DNA from: Litsea cubeba
Lineage: Eukaryota; Streptophyta; Magnoliopsida; Laurales; Lauraceae
Assembly (NCBI GenBank): GCA_012931725.1
Contig: CM022948.1
Coordinates: forward strand, 48,630,801-48,694,800
Direction of reading: 5' to 3'
DNA: 64,000 nt
The notes below the pieces were generated by a model that ran no database searches, had not been told where the DNA came from, and was given only the letters and a program-made list of their open reading frames with translations. A program made the position numbers and the translations under genes. Below are positions 9,713-23,055 of this stretch, in pieces (the stretch's first letter is position 1; each line of letters starts with the position of its first letter).

Positions 9713-12700
9713 TGTAACGCCCCGAATACCAAGAAAACCGTCAAGGTACCGAAGTGGGCGCGCTACTTCCCGGAAAATCTGAGAACTTCCAAGATCGTAG
9801 GTCCGCAGTGAGGTCCAATTTAAAACTTTTTGAATAATATAATATTAATGGTTAAATTGCAAAAGCATAAAGAGTAAAGCCGAAGCAATTGTAAAGATAG
9901 CGGAAGCATAAGGTATCATAAAAGATATATCAAATGTAACAGGGCTGAAGTCCAGCCTAAAGTGTCAAAGTTATAAGAAATAAAGGTTTATTACATATTT
10001 CAACTACTACCCTACATATTTCAACTACTACCCTGCTCACTACAAAAATCACTCGAAAACCCAAACAAAACAGATGAACTCTCACACCCCCGGTGCTGGC
10101 TCTCCAACCTCCAGCTCAACCTCTTGGTCGGCTGGTCCCCATCCGTAATCTCCTGCTATAAGTGCCTCAACGAGCGCGGGTGCACCGTCCTCGTAATCGG
10201 GGTCGAAACCTAAGCCCCAAGAATGGGTCAGATCTAACGATCTAGCAAGTCATAGTATACAAGTAACATAGGATGTATGCATCAAAAGAGTAGAGACAGT
10301 CATAAAGTTAAAAAGAATAACAATGATATAGAATCTAGGTAATTGAACAAGATAAGCATTTAGAATCAGAATAAACATGATAACTAACCTACACAATATG
10401 GCACATTCACACAAGCTGAATACCACGGGATATTATGTCGCGGCCCTCCCATACTGAACATAGTCACGGCGGGAAAACCTCACCAGTGTTGGGGAATAAC
10501 GAGCCCCACAAATCATAATCAACATCCTCACCACACTCATCACTCGGGAGATCAGACCCGGTATCACACCGTCCTTTTATAACATAGCTCATCATGATAA
10601 CACACTTAACACTCAAAGTAGCTCCTACCAGTGATGATCAGTCCAAAGGCTGAGTTTAGAACAACTGAGTATATGTTTATGCCGACTCAAGGAAACAATA
10701 AAGGTTTGTGTCTTTCTAAGCTTTGCCTTACGTGAAATAGGTCCTAACAAAGTCCCTAAGAGGTCCAAGTACCAAATCAAGCCATGGAACGCAGTCCGGA
10801 TCCAAGTCCAATCATTGGATCCATACCAAGGCCCACCAAATACATGGCCTGGTCTAAAATAATCCAAATGAGGAAACAAGTCCGTTTCTAATGATTAACA
10901 GGTCGTTTCTCATCCATAATGAGTTATAAGTCCAATACAACCCCATCTCCATCCTAGGGTATTCCACATCCAAACTTAGTTCATAAAAGGGTCTGCCTAG
11001 CCACAGACACGGGTCAATGTTCACTCAATCACATCACCAGGTCACCTCTAAGTAGTCCTACGTTTAGGTCATCCATTTCGCATTTAGTTAACAGTCCACA
11101 TTCAGGTCCAGGTTCATCTCAGGTAATTCAATCTCTAAATGAGGTCTCAAACGCCAATGGATATTGTATTTGGTGCTTACGGCTATCTTTGACGACGTTT
11201 AAAGATCGGATCATCATCGAATCCACAACCTAAACCCTACTTGGTGGTCCCCACAAGTCAAGGTTGAGCCACACCATTGACTTGTGCTTGGCACATCAAT
11301 AAAAGTCCATTTAGATGGTCAATGGGCCCCACAATCGATCATAACATCAAGATGTGAAAACCGAAAAATCACTGAATGCAGTGTCTTCGGTTGACCGAGT
11401 ACACTGGATTGTCAGGATGTTGACTCCCAGGTCGACCCTTTGCGCAGTGTGCTCAGTCGACCTCCTGGCCTGGTTGGTCGACTGAGTACTCTGAAAAATT
11501 GGGGTCAGGCACCTGGCAGGCAATGTTCTGATCTCATGAATTCTACGTGTGTCTGGTCGACCTCCTGGCCTGGGTGGTCAACCATACACACTGAAAACCT
11601 GCAGAAATTGGATGTCCCAGCTCTGGGCATTTTCACTGGAATTCATGTGGTTTCGATCGACCGAGAACAGGGTCCGGTTGACCGAGAACACAGGATTTCT
11701 GGTCCTGAGGGTGAAGTCCAATTCTCAGTTGCATTTCTGCAAAACCTGTGTATTCGGTCAACCGAGTACACTGAATCTGCACAGTCCACAGATATGCAAC
11801 TGGGACTTGAATTTCCTGGGTTCTAATATGCTAGGTCGACCCGACTGCAGGTCGGTCGACCGAGTACACGTAATCTGTAAAATTCCAGAATTTTGAATTT
11901 TCATCATTTCCTTCCATTTTCCACTAAAACCCATCCAATCTCATCCAATCACTATAGAAACATCATAAAACATGAAAAACACTTCAATACACATCAACCA
12001 TCCAATCATTGGGCCATTGATCTTCCAAATGAGATCAACTCATCCATCAATGACCAAAAATTCATGAAAATATGCTCAAATGTAGATCTATCAATTCTAA
12101 CATCATTTAAATAGAAAATTATATAATCAAGAACAATAAAGACTCATTCTATGCTAAGTAAGTATATTGCACTTGCATCAATCCAATAGAAATGAGATAG
12201 AGAGAGAACAGAGATCCAAGCTCAAAAATGCAAATCCAAGCTCCTAAGGCTTTCCAATCACATAACCAGCCCCAAAACACAGATCTAGAGAGATCTCTAA
12301 TACCTATACCCACATCCACAAGGGAATTGCTTTGAGGAAGGGAAATCAAGAGAGAGAACGAGAGATTTCTAGGGAAATTGAGCTAGAAAGAGGTACATAC
12401 TTTGATTAGAATAGGGAAAAGAAATTAGAAAGACAGAGAGAGATCCTTAAAATAAGTTGCAGCTGAGATTGTTGTAGATGATAGTCTTCTTCTTCTTGAA
12501 GTTCTAGATCTAGGGTTCTAGAGAGAAAAAGAAGGAGATGGGAGAATTGGAGGGAAATTAAGAGAGAGTTGGAGGGAAATGAAGGAAGAAGATAGAAAAG
12601 AGAAGGAAATGAGAGTTGAGGGAGTTTCACATACATATGGAATGAGGAGGTTGTAGTTATATAGGTTGGGGTTGGTTGGTTACAAAAATGCCCTCTTAGT

Positions 12701-13008
12701 TAATATAGGGATAGGGATAAGGCCATGGGTATTTAGGTCTTTGGGTAGGATTTCTAGAAGCTTCTCAAGTGGAGACCATCCTATAATAATTTTTAATTCC
12801 GAGCTAGGGCCTCTAACCAGCTAACTCTAAAAATATATAAGACACCGTAAGGACTCTATAAATTACATAACAAGGCTAATTAAACTAAAACCTAGGAAAA
12901 TACATATCTACCCTTATTAATCTCTACTAATTAGTATAGTTAGCTACTATAGAATAGAATTAAATTATTCAAATTCAAATTAGGGTCCACAAGGGGTGGG
13001 GCCTCACA
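9713..13008 (-). mobile_element. Copy B: complete Tekay/Del-like solo LTR, 3296 bp, inserted in copy A
   Basis: On the plus strand it runs TGTAACGCCCC...GGGGCCTCACA; read on the minus strand it begins TGTGAGGCCCC and ends GGGGCGTTACA, the TG...CA ends of an LTR. It is flanked by 5-bp direct repeats TTAGG (9708-9712, 13009-13013), the size expected for retroviral-type integration. No internal region follows, so it is a solo LTR. A TATA-like CCTATATAAC lies on the minus strand near 12660, followed by a CT-rich leader. The family is inferred from LTR length and from motif order resembling the 52-55 kb gypsy LTR. Confidence 0.85.
11380..11880. repeat. Degenerate repeats with GGTCGACC..GAGTACAC in copy B
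   Basis: Motifs such as TCGACCTCCTGGCCTGG and GGTCGACCGAGTACAC recur irregularly at 80-125 bp spacing. Copy A has the corresponding array at 13390-13830. Apparent reading frames here are not coding. Confidence 0.6.
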
Positions 13009-15586
13009 TTAGGAGCTTGTATTCTATATTGGAGTTTTGTTTTCTCTACATCTAGTCAATTTCATTGCATTTGGATTAGATGCAAGTACAATAGACTTAC
13101 TTAACATGGAATGAATGTCTATTATCATTTGATTTTGTAATTTCAGTTCAATTGGATGTTTGATTGCATAGATCTTCCCTTTTAAGCTTGTTTTCATGGA
13201 TTTTGGTCATTGATGGATAAGATTTCTCATTTGGAAGATCAATGGCCCAATTGGTGATGGTTTGATGGTGATTGAAGTGTGTTTGATATTTGTGTATGTT
13301 TCCATAATGGATGGATGGGATTTAGTTGGTTCATTATGGAAATTGGATGGAATTGGAGAAGTTGTAGAAATCTGAAATTTAGGTTCTCATGTGTACCCGG
13401 TCGACCGGCCTCTAAGGATGTCAACCAAATATAAAGGAGATTCGAGAGAGTAACTGGGAGCTGGATTTCCCTCGGTCCTAGAAATTCCATTGTACCAAGT
13501 CGACCGCCCTTGTGGAATGTTGACCGGATACAAAGGAATTCCAGAGGTATAGCTGGGATCTAGAAATGACTCTCTGACTCATAAATCTAATGTATCCTGT
13601 TGACACTCAGGCCATGATGTCGACCGGACACACTACAGAATTTTAGAAACCAACGTACTACCTGCCAGGTTATTGTTCGGGATTTTTATGTGTGCCCGGT
13701 CAACATCCTAGCCATAATGTCAATCGAATACTCTGTACTGGATGTTGACCTAGGAGTTAGAATCCTTACTTTCTTAGTGTACCCGGTCCACCCCCCTCGG
13801 AGGATGTCGACCGGATACACTACAGACTGTGAGTTTTGAGTTTTGTAGTTTCTAAGGTTTTGATCTGTTGTGAGGCCTATTGACCATCCAAATTGAGGTA
13901 CCAATCATGAGTCAATCATGAGTCAATGGTTTGGCTCAACCTTGACTCATGGGGACCACCTAAATAGGGTCTAGTGTATTAATTGGATTTCAATTCGATC
14001 CTTAAAAGTTATCGAAGATGCCCCTAACTTCAAGTGCACCAAAAATACACTTCCTTGGCATCTGAAACCTCTTTTAGGAATTGAATTGGTTGACATGGAC
14101 CCGCACCTAAAAAGGAGGTCATTACTTAGGATGTACCTTTGTTATTTCCCATTGATTGGCTTGGTTTTGGAGGTTTATTATACTTAATTCATTACATTCA
14201 CTCTTGCATCCTTTCTATTATTAATACATGTTAATTAAATGAAATTTGGATGACCTGAACCTAGGATTACCTAATGGCGACCCGGTGTAATGGATTGGAG
14301 ATCATTAACCCGTGTTTGTGGCTAGGCATGCCATCATTTAGCCTAAGGATGGATGGATGTGATACCTTAGAACGAAGAGGACTGTTATTGTGGCTTTGTG
14401 GCCCATTTATGAATGGGAATGGACTGAATGCTATTGGACTGAATATTAATGATGTACTTGGAATGTTTTGGACTAAGACCATGACAAGGTGGGTCATGAT
14501 AATGGAATTGATGGTGGACTTGGACTTGGACTGTATTTATGGATTTGGACGTGTACCTTGGACCTCTTATAGACATGATAGGACCTTGCTCGCACTAGGC
14601 AAGCCTAGACAGACACAGACATTTACTTATTCCTTGAGTCGGCACTAACATTCACTCGGTTGTTATAAGCTTGGCTATTGGACCGATCATCCTTGGTGAG
14701 AGCTATATTGGTTGTGGATTGTAGCTATCATGATGGGCGATGGTTAGACGACCGGTGGAATTCTGGTTTCGGTCTACTGAGCATGAGAGTGTTGATTTTG
14801 TTATTATTATTGGCGGAGCTCATCATCCCTTGCATGTTACTTTACTTCCCCCGCCGCGATTGGCTTACAATATGGGAGGGCTGCGGCATAATATCATGCG
14901 GTATCCAGCTCGTGTGAATGTGTCATGTTGATGATTGGTTAGACTAGATGCTTTAACTTTTATGCTGATTTTATTTATTATATCTTGCTCAATTGCCTAG
15001 CATTTTTACCTTTGTTATTATTATGATATTATCATCGTCTCATTCTTTTGATGCATACATCCTATGTTACTTATATAATGAGTCTTGCCAGATCCTTGGA
15101 TCTGACTCATCATTTGGTGCTTAGGTATTGACCCCAACCCCGAGGGCGATGCACTCGTCGAGGTGCCTATAGCAGGAGACTACAAATGAGGACCGGCTGA
15201 CCAAAAGGTCGAGCTGGAGACTGGAGTGCCTGCACTTGGGGACTGAGTGCACTTTTTTTTAGATTTGAGTGACATATGTTGTGAGCAGGGGGATTATTTC
15301 ATATGGTTTGTACACATTATATTTCTACCTTGAGATTAGTTCGACAGATGATTAATTTGACATATGATTGATTTGGTACCTTATGCTTCCGTTATTATTT
15401 GATATTGCTTCCGTTATCTTACTTTATGCTTCCGTAATTAACCATTGATTATTAAATTGAGAAAAAGTCTTAAATTGGACATCACTACGGACTATGATCT
15501 TGGAAGTTCTATGATTTTCAGGGAAGTAGCGTGCCAATTTCTGGTACCTTGGAGGTAAACTCGGCATTCGAAATTAGGGCATTATA
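13009..15586 (+). mobile_element. Copy A, right part: Tekay/Del-like solo LTR
   Basis: Continues copy A after copy B; the two copies form an inverted pair with arms meeting at 13009. The terminal block (TACCTTATGCTTCCGTTAT, then AAATTGGACATCACTACGGA) is the reverse complement of the start of copy B. The end reads GGGCATTATA where copy B has GGGCGTTACA, so the canonical CA is mutated. A motif ATTTGGTGCTTAGGTA is shared in form with the 3' LTR at 54.4 kb. Confidence 0.75.
13390..13830. repeat. Minisatellite-like CCGGTCGACC array in copy A, period about 120 bp
   Basis: Units beginning GTGTACCCGGTCGACC or variants (GTACCAAGTCGACCGCC, TATCCTGTTGACACTC, GTGCCCGGTCAACATCC) are each followed by a GACCGGATACA-like block. 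At least four degenerate units are visible. Confidence 0.6.
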
Positions 15587-16665
15587 TGCCAAGTTCTTGA
15601 AAGACCTTTGAACCTTCAAGAGAACCACTAATGTGCCCAAGAAAGATTTCTTGCCCCTGTTGACACCAAAATTTTCACTTTGCCTCTTTATACCCTTTCA
15701 AACATCTACCTGAAGTTGCATCCAACCATAATGGACAATGCTACTTCAAGCATCAGATCTTGTAAGAACTAACCAGAAACCTCAAGATCATTCAAAACAG
15801 CCATAAGAAGAGTACACATAAAATTTTAGGCCATTTCGAGATCATTTGACCTAACTTCACTCTTCCAGCAGCTGAATAGGAGCCCCCGATGGCGGTGAAG
15901 CTGGAGACCTTTTTTCACAAAATAGAGCACTCAGTTAGCCTCAAAATGCCACTGGAAAGTTCCACATTAAACTCTAGGTCATTCCGACACTGTTTGGCTC
16001 AAAATACAAAGAGTCGCATTCTCCATGCAGCAAAGTTGGCCCTCCCAACGACAACAACATCGGAGACATCAAATCTTCAATTGGAGCCTGTGTATGATTT
16101 TAAAATACTTTCCAGAGGCTCTATGTCAAATTCAAGTCAAGCCGACAATATTTCACCCAACATCAACCATCAAATAGCAAAACCAAGCCTCTTGGCGGCG
16201 GAAACCATCGAGGCCATCACTCATCAAACAAAGAACATGAATAGTCTTAAAATATTTCCAAGGGGCTACATGTCAAGTTTCAAGTCATTTCGACATCATT
16301 TGTCTAGACTTTGACCTCTCGGAGGCTAAATCAGGCCTCCAGAAGGCGGAGCTCCTCGGGACCATGATTTCCAAATTAGAGCAAATGGATCATCTTAAAA
16401 TGATTGTAAGAGGTTCCTTGTCAAATTTCAGGTCAATCGAACATCGTTTTCGGCTCTCTCGGAAAATCAAAAAATATGCTCTCCATTTTGCCCAATTTCT
16501 CGTCAAGTTTTTTTTTAGAGAAATCATGCCAAAAAATTTACTAAAATACAAAGAAAAATATGCCAAAGAAGAAAGACAAAAAAAATCAAAGAAATGCCTA
16601 AAATGAGACCAAGTGGGCCCATGGTCGCCGGATTTCCGCCAAAAACCCAATTGAAAGTCCAGGAT
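15587..16665 (+). mobile_element. Second, diverged Tat LTR with a short internal remnant (truncated)
   Basis: From 15658 the sequence begins TGTTGACACCAAAA and tracks the LTR at 6878 for about a kilobase (CACTTTGCC, AGAGTACACA, GGACCATGATTTCCAA, ATGGATCATCTTAAAATGA), with substantial divergence. It stops at about 16665 near GGTCGCCGG, where the other copy enters its GC-rich island. The 70 bases before it, ending in CTTGCCCC, may be the internal 3' end. Confidence 0.7.
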
Positions 16666-18540
16666 CCGAACCCTAGAGGGGGATGAATAGGGTGAGCTAT
16701 GAATTAGTGACCAATTATGATAAATTTTAACTACTTTGAAACAATTAGCCACAAGTGATGATATAGAACAAAAGTGTGGAAGCTAATAAAAACAATCACC
16801 ACAAAGCACACACCATAACACAATAATTTATAGTGGTTCGCCCTCAATGCTTACGTCCACTACTGGCTTGTGTTCCTACACCCCACTAGATTTTCACTAT
16901 GTATGCTTTTCAATTTGCTAAGCAATAACCTTTACATTATGCTTTCCAAGGCTAAACAATAACCTCTTGGGTTTTATGATTCACCCCTAACCATACACTT
17001 ATGCTTTTCTAAGGCTAAGCAATAACCTATGCAACCAAAAGTTTGGTTCTTTCTCTAAGTAGTGTCTAGAATACACTTGATCGAGATATAATTTTGGCTC
17101 AATACAGTGCCTCTAAATAGGCAGATATAAAAGTGAAAATCTAGCTCAAACACTTTATGAATGCAAAGATGAATGCTCAATGTGTATGCCTGATGTCCTC
17201 AATCAATTTGAAAATAAAAGTTCATAAAAGCATTTATGATTGAAGTAAGAATGCTAATCACATGTTAAAAGACAACTTATAAAATACATATCTGTCTAGT
17301 CCAATCAAGTTGTGAAATTTTAAGAACAAAACATGTGATGCATGAGGTCTTCAATCAAATTAATAATGTGGCTTAATATATGTATGCTAAAAGCATTTGA
17401 AAGTGTAAATCACAAAAAGATATTTGATTGAAGTGAAGAGACAAATCACATGTAATTTAAACACCAACTTAAGAATGATATACCTATCAATGCTAAGAAG
17501 TTGTGAAACCTTAAAACAAAAGTACATGTGATTTGTGAGTGTTGTTGAATCCAAAACATGAGATATATTGAAAATGAGTCCCAAGTCATGGAAATCAACA
17601 ACCAAAGATTCAACCAAGTATAGGAACCATGTTACATATAATTCCAAAAATGATTCCAAAACATGATTCACTTACATATACCAATTTGAGTCCTACTTGG
17701 TTTGAATCAAGGTTATACATCCAAAACAATAAATCAATTCAAAACATATACATGTTAAGGACACAACTAATCATAGTTTATCATGCTAGAAAAGATTTAC
17801 CAATAATTAAAGCAAAGCATGAAAACATATGATGAAAAACACCAAACTTACTTAGAAGATAGAACTCATGATTCCAAGCTTTGGCTTCTCTCTTTAACCA
17901 ACTACCCTTCCCTAGCTCATTCCCCTTTGTTTTTCCTCAAAACACCTCAAGGAGGGCCCCTTAGTTCCTCAATTATGGCCATAGAATGAGCTTCTTTTCA
18001 TACCAAAAAATGGCCAATGGCTAGTTCCCGGTCAACCTGGTACCTTGCCCGGTTGACCGGGTACTCAACGGTCATAAAAATTGCCCATTGGAGAAACTGC
18101 TTTTAGCAGGGGCCAGAGGCCACCGGTAAAAGTGGTTTGGCCACCAATATGAGTCCTTTTTTCCCCAAAAAAATGTGTTTTTCAAATATTTGAACTTGTA
18201 GGGACCTTGGGCCGTGGTGTCATGCCTGGATACATGTTTAAATCAATCTAAAGGAGTTTTAAAATATGAACCTAAAATGCCTAAGATGATTTGAAAGTTG
18301 TAAACTTATAGGCTTGCATGATTCAAAAATTTTCTTTTCAAAATTAATGCATCCAAGTTTAAAATCCAAAACATGCATGTAACATGATTTTTAAAAGTCT
18401 TAAAAATAATGCATATAAAAATCAAGATTTCCATTTTTTCAAAATCAATGCTCATGTGAAAATTCAAATGATGATAACGTGATAATGCATCCATCAAATT
18501 ACAATACACAAAATCCCTAACAAACCCCACAGAAAAATCA
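16666..18540. repeat. Unclassified repeat, possibly a copia-type LTR
   Basis: Begins near CCGAACCCTAGAGGGGGATG and includes AGTGGTTCGCCCTCAATG, TACGTCCACTACTGGC and CGGTTGACCGGGTACTC, strings common in dispersed plant LTR repeats. No coding frame was recognised, and ends or target duplications could not be set. Confidence 0.4.
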
Positions 18541-19236
18541 AAAATTCAGATGATTCTGTTTCTAACTGTTTGACATGGATGGTTGCAGAAAATGGCTAAT
18601 GGTTCACACTCGAAGGAAAAGGCTCAACAATTCAGTGTGAGATTACTAAATATGGTGCATCTCTTGTGTGTAATCTAATATTTCTCAACCACCATTCACA
18701 GCATCACGCCAGTTAATTACACCTGCCACAACATCAAACATATTAGAATTCAGCCACTCCTACAATATTACCGTTGAGATTTTGCATTTTGGAAGATATA
18801 AAAATGATTTAGTATATTCCGAATTGGAAAGCCATAACATTAAAGTGGTAAACTATGCATTTGTATGATAGAAAATGATTTAGTATAATCCCACAACATG
18901 TAGTGGCTAAGTGCTTTTCAAGGAAAATTACACAAAGTCCCATCCCACGTTAACGATAAAGCATTTCAAAATAAAAAGTGAATAGAAAGGGGGATGAATT
19001 TACCATTGATTCTAGGATCTGTTCTTTCCTTTTTTGTGGTAGTGGAAAAGAATATGGGCTTCAACTTGGCTAAAAGTTGTGGAATTTGGGTCGGGACTGA
19101 GGCCAAGAAGAAACTCTGGTCTAGTCATATCTTCTAGATGATATAGAAGCTTTGGTCACATCCATAATTTGATTCCCTTTTAGATTTTAGCTCCATGGTA
19201 TATATGATGAGGTTAAAATATTTTTTTTAAAAAAAA
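18541..19236. other. No gene recognised
   Basis: AT-rich sequence without convincing reading frames or repeats. It may be internal to the CACTA-like element whose right end is at 19535. Confidence 0.4.
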
Positions 19237-19535
19237 AAAAAAAGAGGTTTTAGCGGCGGATAAAAAAACCGCCGCTAATTCATACATTTGAGGCGGATTC
19301 TTTTTAAATAGCGGCGGTTTGTTTCATCGCTAATAATGGTTTTTAGTGGCGGACTTTTATTTCCGAATTCCGCCGCTATTAGTTGAGTCTCTTCAGCGAC
19401 CTATTTTTTATTCCACTGCTAAAGGTATCGGCGACGCTGACTTTTAGCAGTGGAAATTGGGATGAAATTCTTTCCGTCGTTGCAACCTTTAGTGGCGGAA
19501 AAAATCCACCGCTAAAAGAAAAAATTGTTATAGTG
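19237..19535. mobile_element. Terminal part of a CACTA-like transposon
   Basis: The block ends TTGTTATAGTG at 19535, that is CACTATAACAA on the minus strand, the typical CACTA terminus. Inside it are many subterminal copies, in both orientations, of TTAGCGGCGGA, CCGCCGCTAA, TAGTGGCGGA and CCACCGCTAAAA, as expected for transposase-binding repeats. The other terminus was not found. Confidence 0.75.
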
Positions 19536-20786
19536 AAGGGATGAATTCTGAAGAAACATGAAATAGAACATGTAGTTAATGGAAGACAAGCAAGTTCATT
19601 ATAAATTTGAAATTAAATACTTGCCTTGGTCTCTTAACACTTCCACAAAAAAAAAAAAAAAAAAACCTTCTAGATTAATTAGTTGATTTCGTTGGAAACC
19701 TCCTAGAACATACTAGAAGATTAAATATAGATCTTACCTCTAGGTTGACCATTTGACGAGACTTCAACTAGGGTTGGCACAGCCGGTTGCTGTTGGCGCG
19801 GCCAGTTGCTGATGGGGGTGAAAATGATCTCTTCTTAGAGAGGAGGGAAGTTCGTTGGCGGTGACGGATCTTCAATCAAAGGTGGTTTGGCCGGATTTTA
19901 GAGGAGAAGAAATAAGAATGAGAAAAGAGAAAGGTTCTCTTGTAGTTGCTGGGATGTCAGGAAGAGAATAGAAGAAACGAAAGAAAATGATGAGGAACTA
20001 GGGTTTATATAAGAAAAAGAAATGGTTGTGGTGTCCATTGCTTAAGTAATTTGGAGGTTCAATCACTTGAGATCGAGGTCTCGGATGGACTCGCCTCAAG
20101 AGAGAAAAGTTCTGAAAATTAAATCTTCTTTCCAATGAGCCCAAGAAAGACGTATTTCAAGAACTTTGGATATTGATTCAACTTATTTAAAAGATGACAC
20201 ATGTGGCCCTTGACCAACTAAAAGATTGCAAAATGAAAAGTTTTTAAGTGTCAAATGACTACGGTCAAAACATGAGATTTGGAGGGAATAATTTTATCTA
20301 TAGAGTAGAGTCGAAATGGGACTTTCTTTAGGATTTAGAGATAACGCCCTAAACTTTTTTGAAATCTACACTTAGGTCCATAAAGTCATTAGACATGGCC
20401 AAAATGCACTCAAAACTTTCCAAAGCTATTCAAAGTCTTTTTGAATCCTAAAACTAAGTGGGTCCATCTCTAAAGCATTTATATAGACTAACAAATCTAT
20501 GTTTCTCTTGGATTTTTAGAGATTTATGTGTGTCTCTTTGGTTAGTGTGAGGTGCCTTTTGGATTAGTGTGTAACGTTATTTGTGTTCTTGGAATATGTA
20601 ATGGCACATTTACTTCTTTTATTATTGATGTATTTGAAGTCCTACATTAAAATGTAAAGATATAATTTGAAACTATAAAGTTGGATGGAAACACATTTCA
20701 TCTTTTACATTTTTCTATCCTTCAAGCCATTTAATCATTGTATAAAGGCTGCAATAGCTTACAGATTAAACTATCAATATTTAAGT
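19536..20786. other. No gene recognised; possible minus-strand promoter near 20010
   Basis: On the minus strand CTTATATAAACCCTAG (about 20003-20016) is followed by a CT-rich leader-like stretch, as in plant promoters or LTRs. No downstream coding frame was recognised. Confidence 0.3.
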
Positions 20787-23029
20787 TGTTGGAGGTAGGT
20801 GGGGCTTCTTAGATAGGCTATCAAAACTTTTGACCTACTTGAAGCAGTGATCAAATACCCATAGGAACAGAAACCCAATCCCAAGATCTAAAACCCTCTT
20901 CTCATTAATTAAGATCAGAGATAAACTATCTAGAAGATAGAAAACCAACAACAACATGCAACCATGAAAGTCTACAAATTAGATGATGTGGATCTATACC
21001 TTAGGAGCCCAGTTGTGCTCAAATCGAGGAGTTGATCATTTTGATTGTTGTGAAACACTTTCGCAAGAACAAACAGATTCTCCTACACCTTGTGCTCTTC
21101 AACGCTATGACACTCTTGATGATATTTTCTCAAAGAGAATGGTGGGATCTCTAAGAAGAAGAAAACACTAAGACTCTTTAGAAGGAAACCAAAGGAGAAA
21201 GACGAGGAAAAGAGGGAGAGACGAGGTGGGCATCCAACCTTGGGCATGGGATGCTCTTGGACGTCCCCTCTCCCTCTTATTTATAGGTTTGGGTAACCTC
21301 ATCTTCATTCATAATTAAAAGTCTCACTTCTATTATTAGAATGTGTTCTACTCCTCCTTCCTTTAAGAGTTTCAATTGGATTATAAACTATCTCTTCTTA
21401 GGGCTAGCGTGGGAACCACTAGGGATTCCTTAAAAATTAGCTCTGACTGAAATATCTGGACCCCACATCTCATGTGAACTCTGGGCCCACAGTTAATTGT
21501 GAATAACTCCACTATATAAATGCAATTGAACATCAGTCTTAAGAATATTAACAAGAAGACCCTAAACTTCCCAATAACCATAAGTAGGCCCCTCCATCAA
21601 TTATATCCATGGATCTATTGGATTATCCAACCAAAATTGGATCCATATCTTATTATCCTTATGACCTAATTAATCACAGTGATCATCAGTTCTATCCAAT
21701 TAATTCTTAATTGAGATGGGTGCGCACTTACCAATGATAAATCCATTAATTGGCACAAGGGGATATTTCTCTTAGATGATAGATTCCATCTTGAGAATTA
21801 TATGTTCCTATAAGCTAATGACATGTAGTAAAACCAGTACATATATGTAATGTAAAGAAAGATCTATAAAAGAGAAAGTGTGTTTGTTGTTCTTCTTTAT
21901 TTATACCTCAAAGTCCCTCCTCAAAGTCCCTACAACTCTGCAACCTACAAATCCTTTAAAGATCTCTAACAACAAGATGTGCATTCTCCTCTTCTTCTCT
22001 TGGATCACAAGATTTAGGGAAAGTGTAGATAGGTTAGAATGAAAATTGAGAAATATCCGCTCCAATCTCCAATAAGCCATCCTTGTTTTTTTCTCCTTTC
22101 CTTCATTTCATTTCCTTTCTCTTTCTTTCTTTTTTTCATTTTAAGTTTTTCCCAAAATCAGAAATATTTTTGTCATCCATTTTTAAGTGTCAAAATCATG
22201 TTAAAAAATATCCAAGAAAATGGTGGATGGCCACATAATGGAGCGGCCAAAGCATTGCCAAGAGGGATTTTTAGATGTATGGGGGACAATGGCCCCTACC
22301 AGCCCCCTAGCTACAACCTTGTCAGATGAGATGCCCAATTTCATCAATGGTTGTGAATCAATTCAAGTATAAGATTTATGACCAATGCCTCCTATAAGTA
22401 GAGCTGCACAGAACCGGACTGCAGACCGGACCGAACCGGATTTGCGGTCTTTGTGGTCCAAATCCGGTCCGGCCCGGTCCAGGCCTTTTGGGGTTCGGTC
22501 TGGACCGGACCGGACCGGATTTATAAAATAATAAGTTTTTTTTTTTTTAATATGGATGAGCTCATGAGGCATGAGCCCAACGCCCCAGCCCAGCGCCCAT
22601 TTGTAAAACCCATTATTCATTCATTTGACATTTGCCCACTTTTTAGATGTGAGGTGAAAATGAAAAAAAAAAAATGAAAACCGGTCTGGACCACTTTAAG
22701 TGGTCCAACCGAACCGGTTTGGACCGGACCACTTATAGGTGGTCCGGTCCGGTCCTTCATTTTAGGTAGACCGGAAATCTGGTTGTTCATATGTGTATCT
22801 CATCCGCATACATTGGGTCACATCTAATATACTTGTGGGCTCCAGTTCATCTCATGAATTATCATATCATTTTGTACTAGTTATGTGCAATCATGCATAA
22901 AACTAACATATCATTCATCACATGAGTAAAGTTCCATCCATCACATGAATAAAGCATAATTATATAAATTAATTAAGAATAAATCAATTTAATCGGATCA
23001 TCCAATGGATTGAGGACATAAGCCCATCA
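20787..23029 (-). mobile_element. Copia LTR remnant, family 1, carrying insertions
   Basis: Aligns along its length with the copia 3' LTR at 26960-28567: GAGGTAGGTGGGGCTTC, CCCAAGATCTAAAACCC, ACCCCACATCTCATGTGAAC, AACAAGAAGACCCTAAACTT and GGATTGAGGACATA are shared in the same order. It is longer because of inserted or divergent sequence at about 21840-22310 and 22397-22787. No internal region is attached, so it is a solo or truncated LTR. Confidence 0.7.
22397..22787. mobile_element. GGTCCGGTCC-rich non-autonomous insertion in the copia LTR
   Basis: Absent from the other LTR copy, where CTCCTAC runs directly into ATGTGAATATCATCC. It is dense in CCGGTCCGG and GACCGGACC runs in both orientations and starts TAGAGCTGCACAGAACCGG, a start often seen in hAT-like non-autonomous elements. 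Clean terminal repeats were not confirmed. Confidence 0.55.
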
Positions 23030-23055
23030 TGGGTTCCATTTCTTCAATCCAAAAT

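Noticed and set aside
10030..10050. CACTACAAAAATCACTC as a CACTA transposon end
   Set aside because: It is internal to the solo LTR copy B and has a diverged counterpart at the same place in copy A, with no subterminal repeats around it.
14274..14648. 124-codon plus-strand frame
   Set aside because: Lies inside solo LTR copy A, with no counterpart frame kept in copy B and no recognisable domain.
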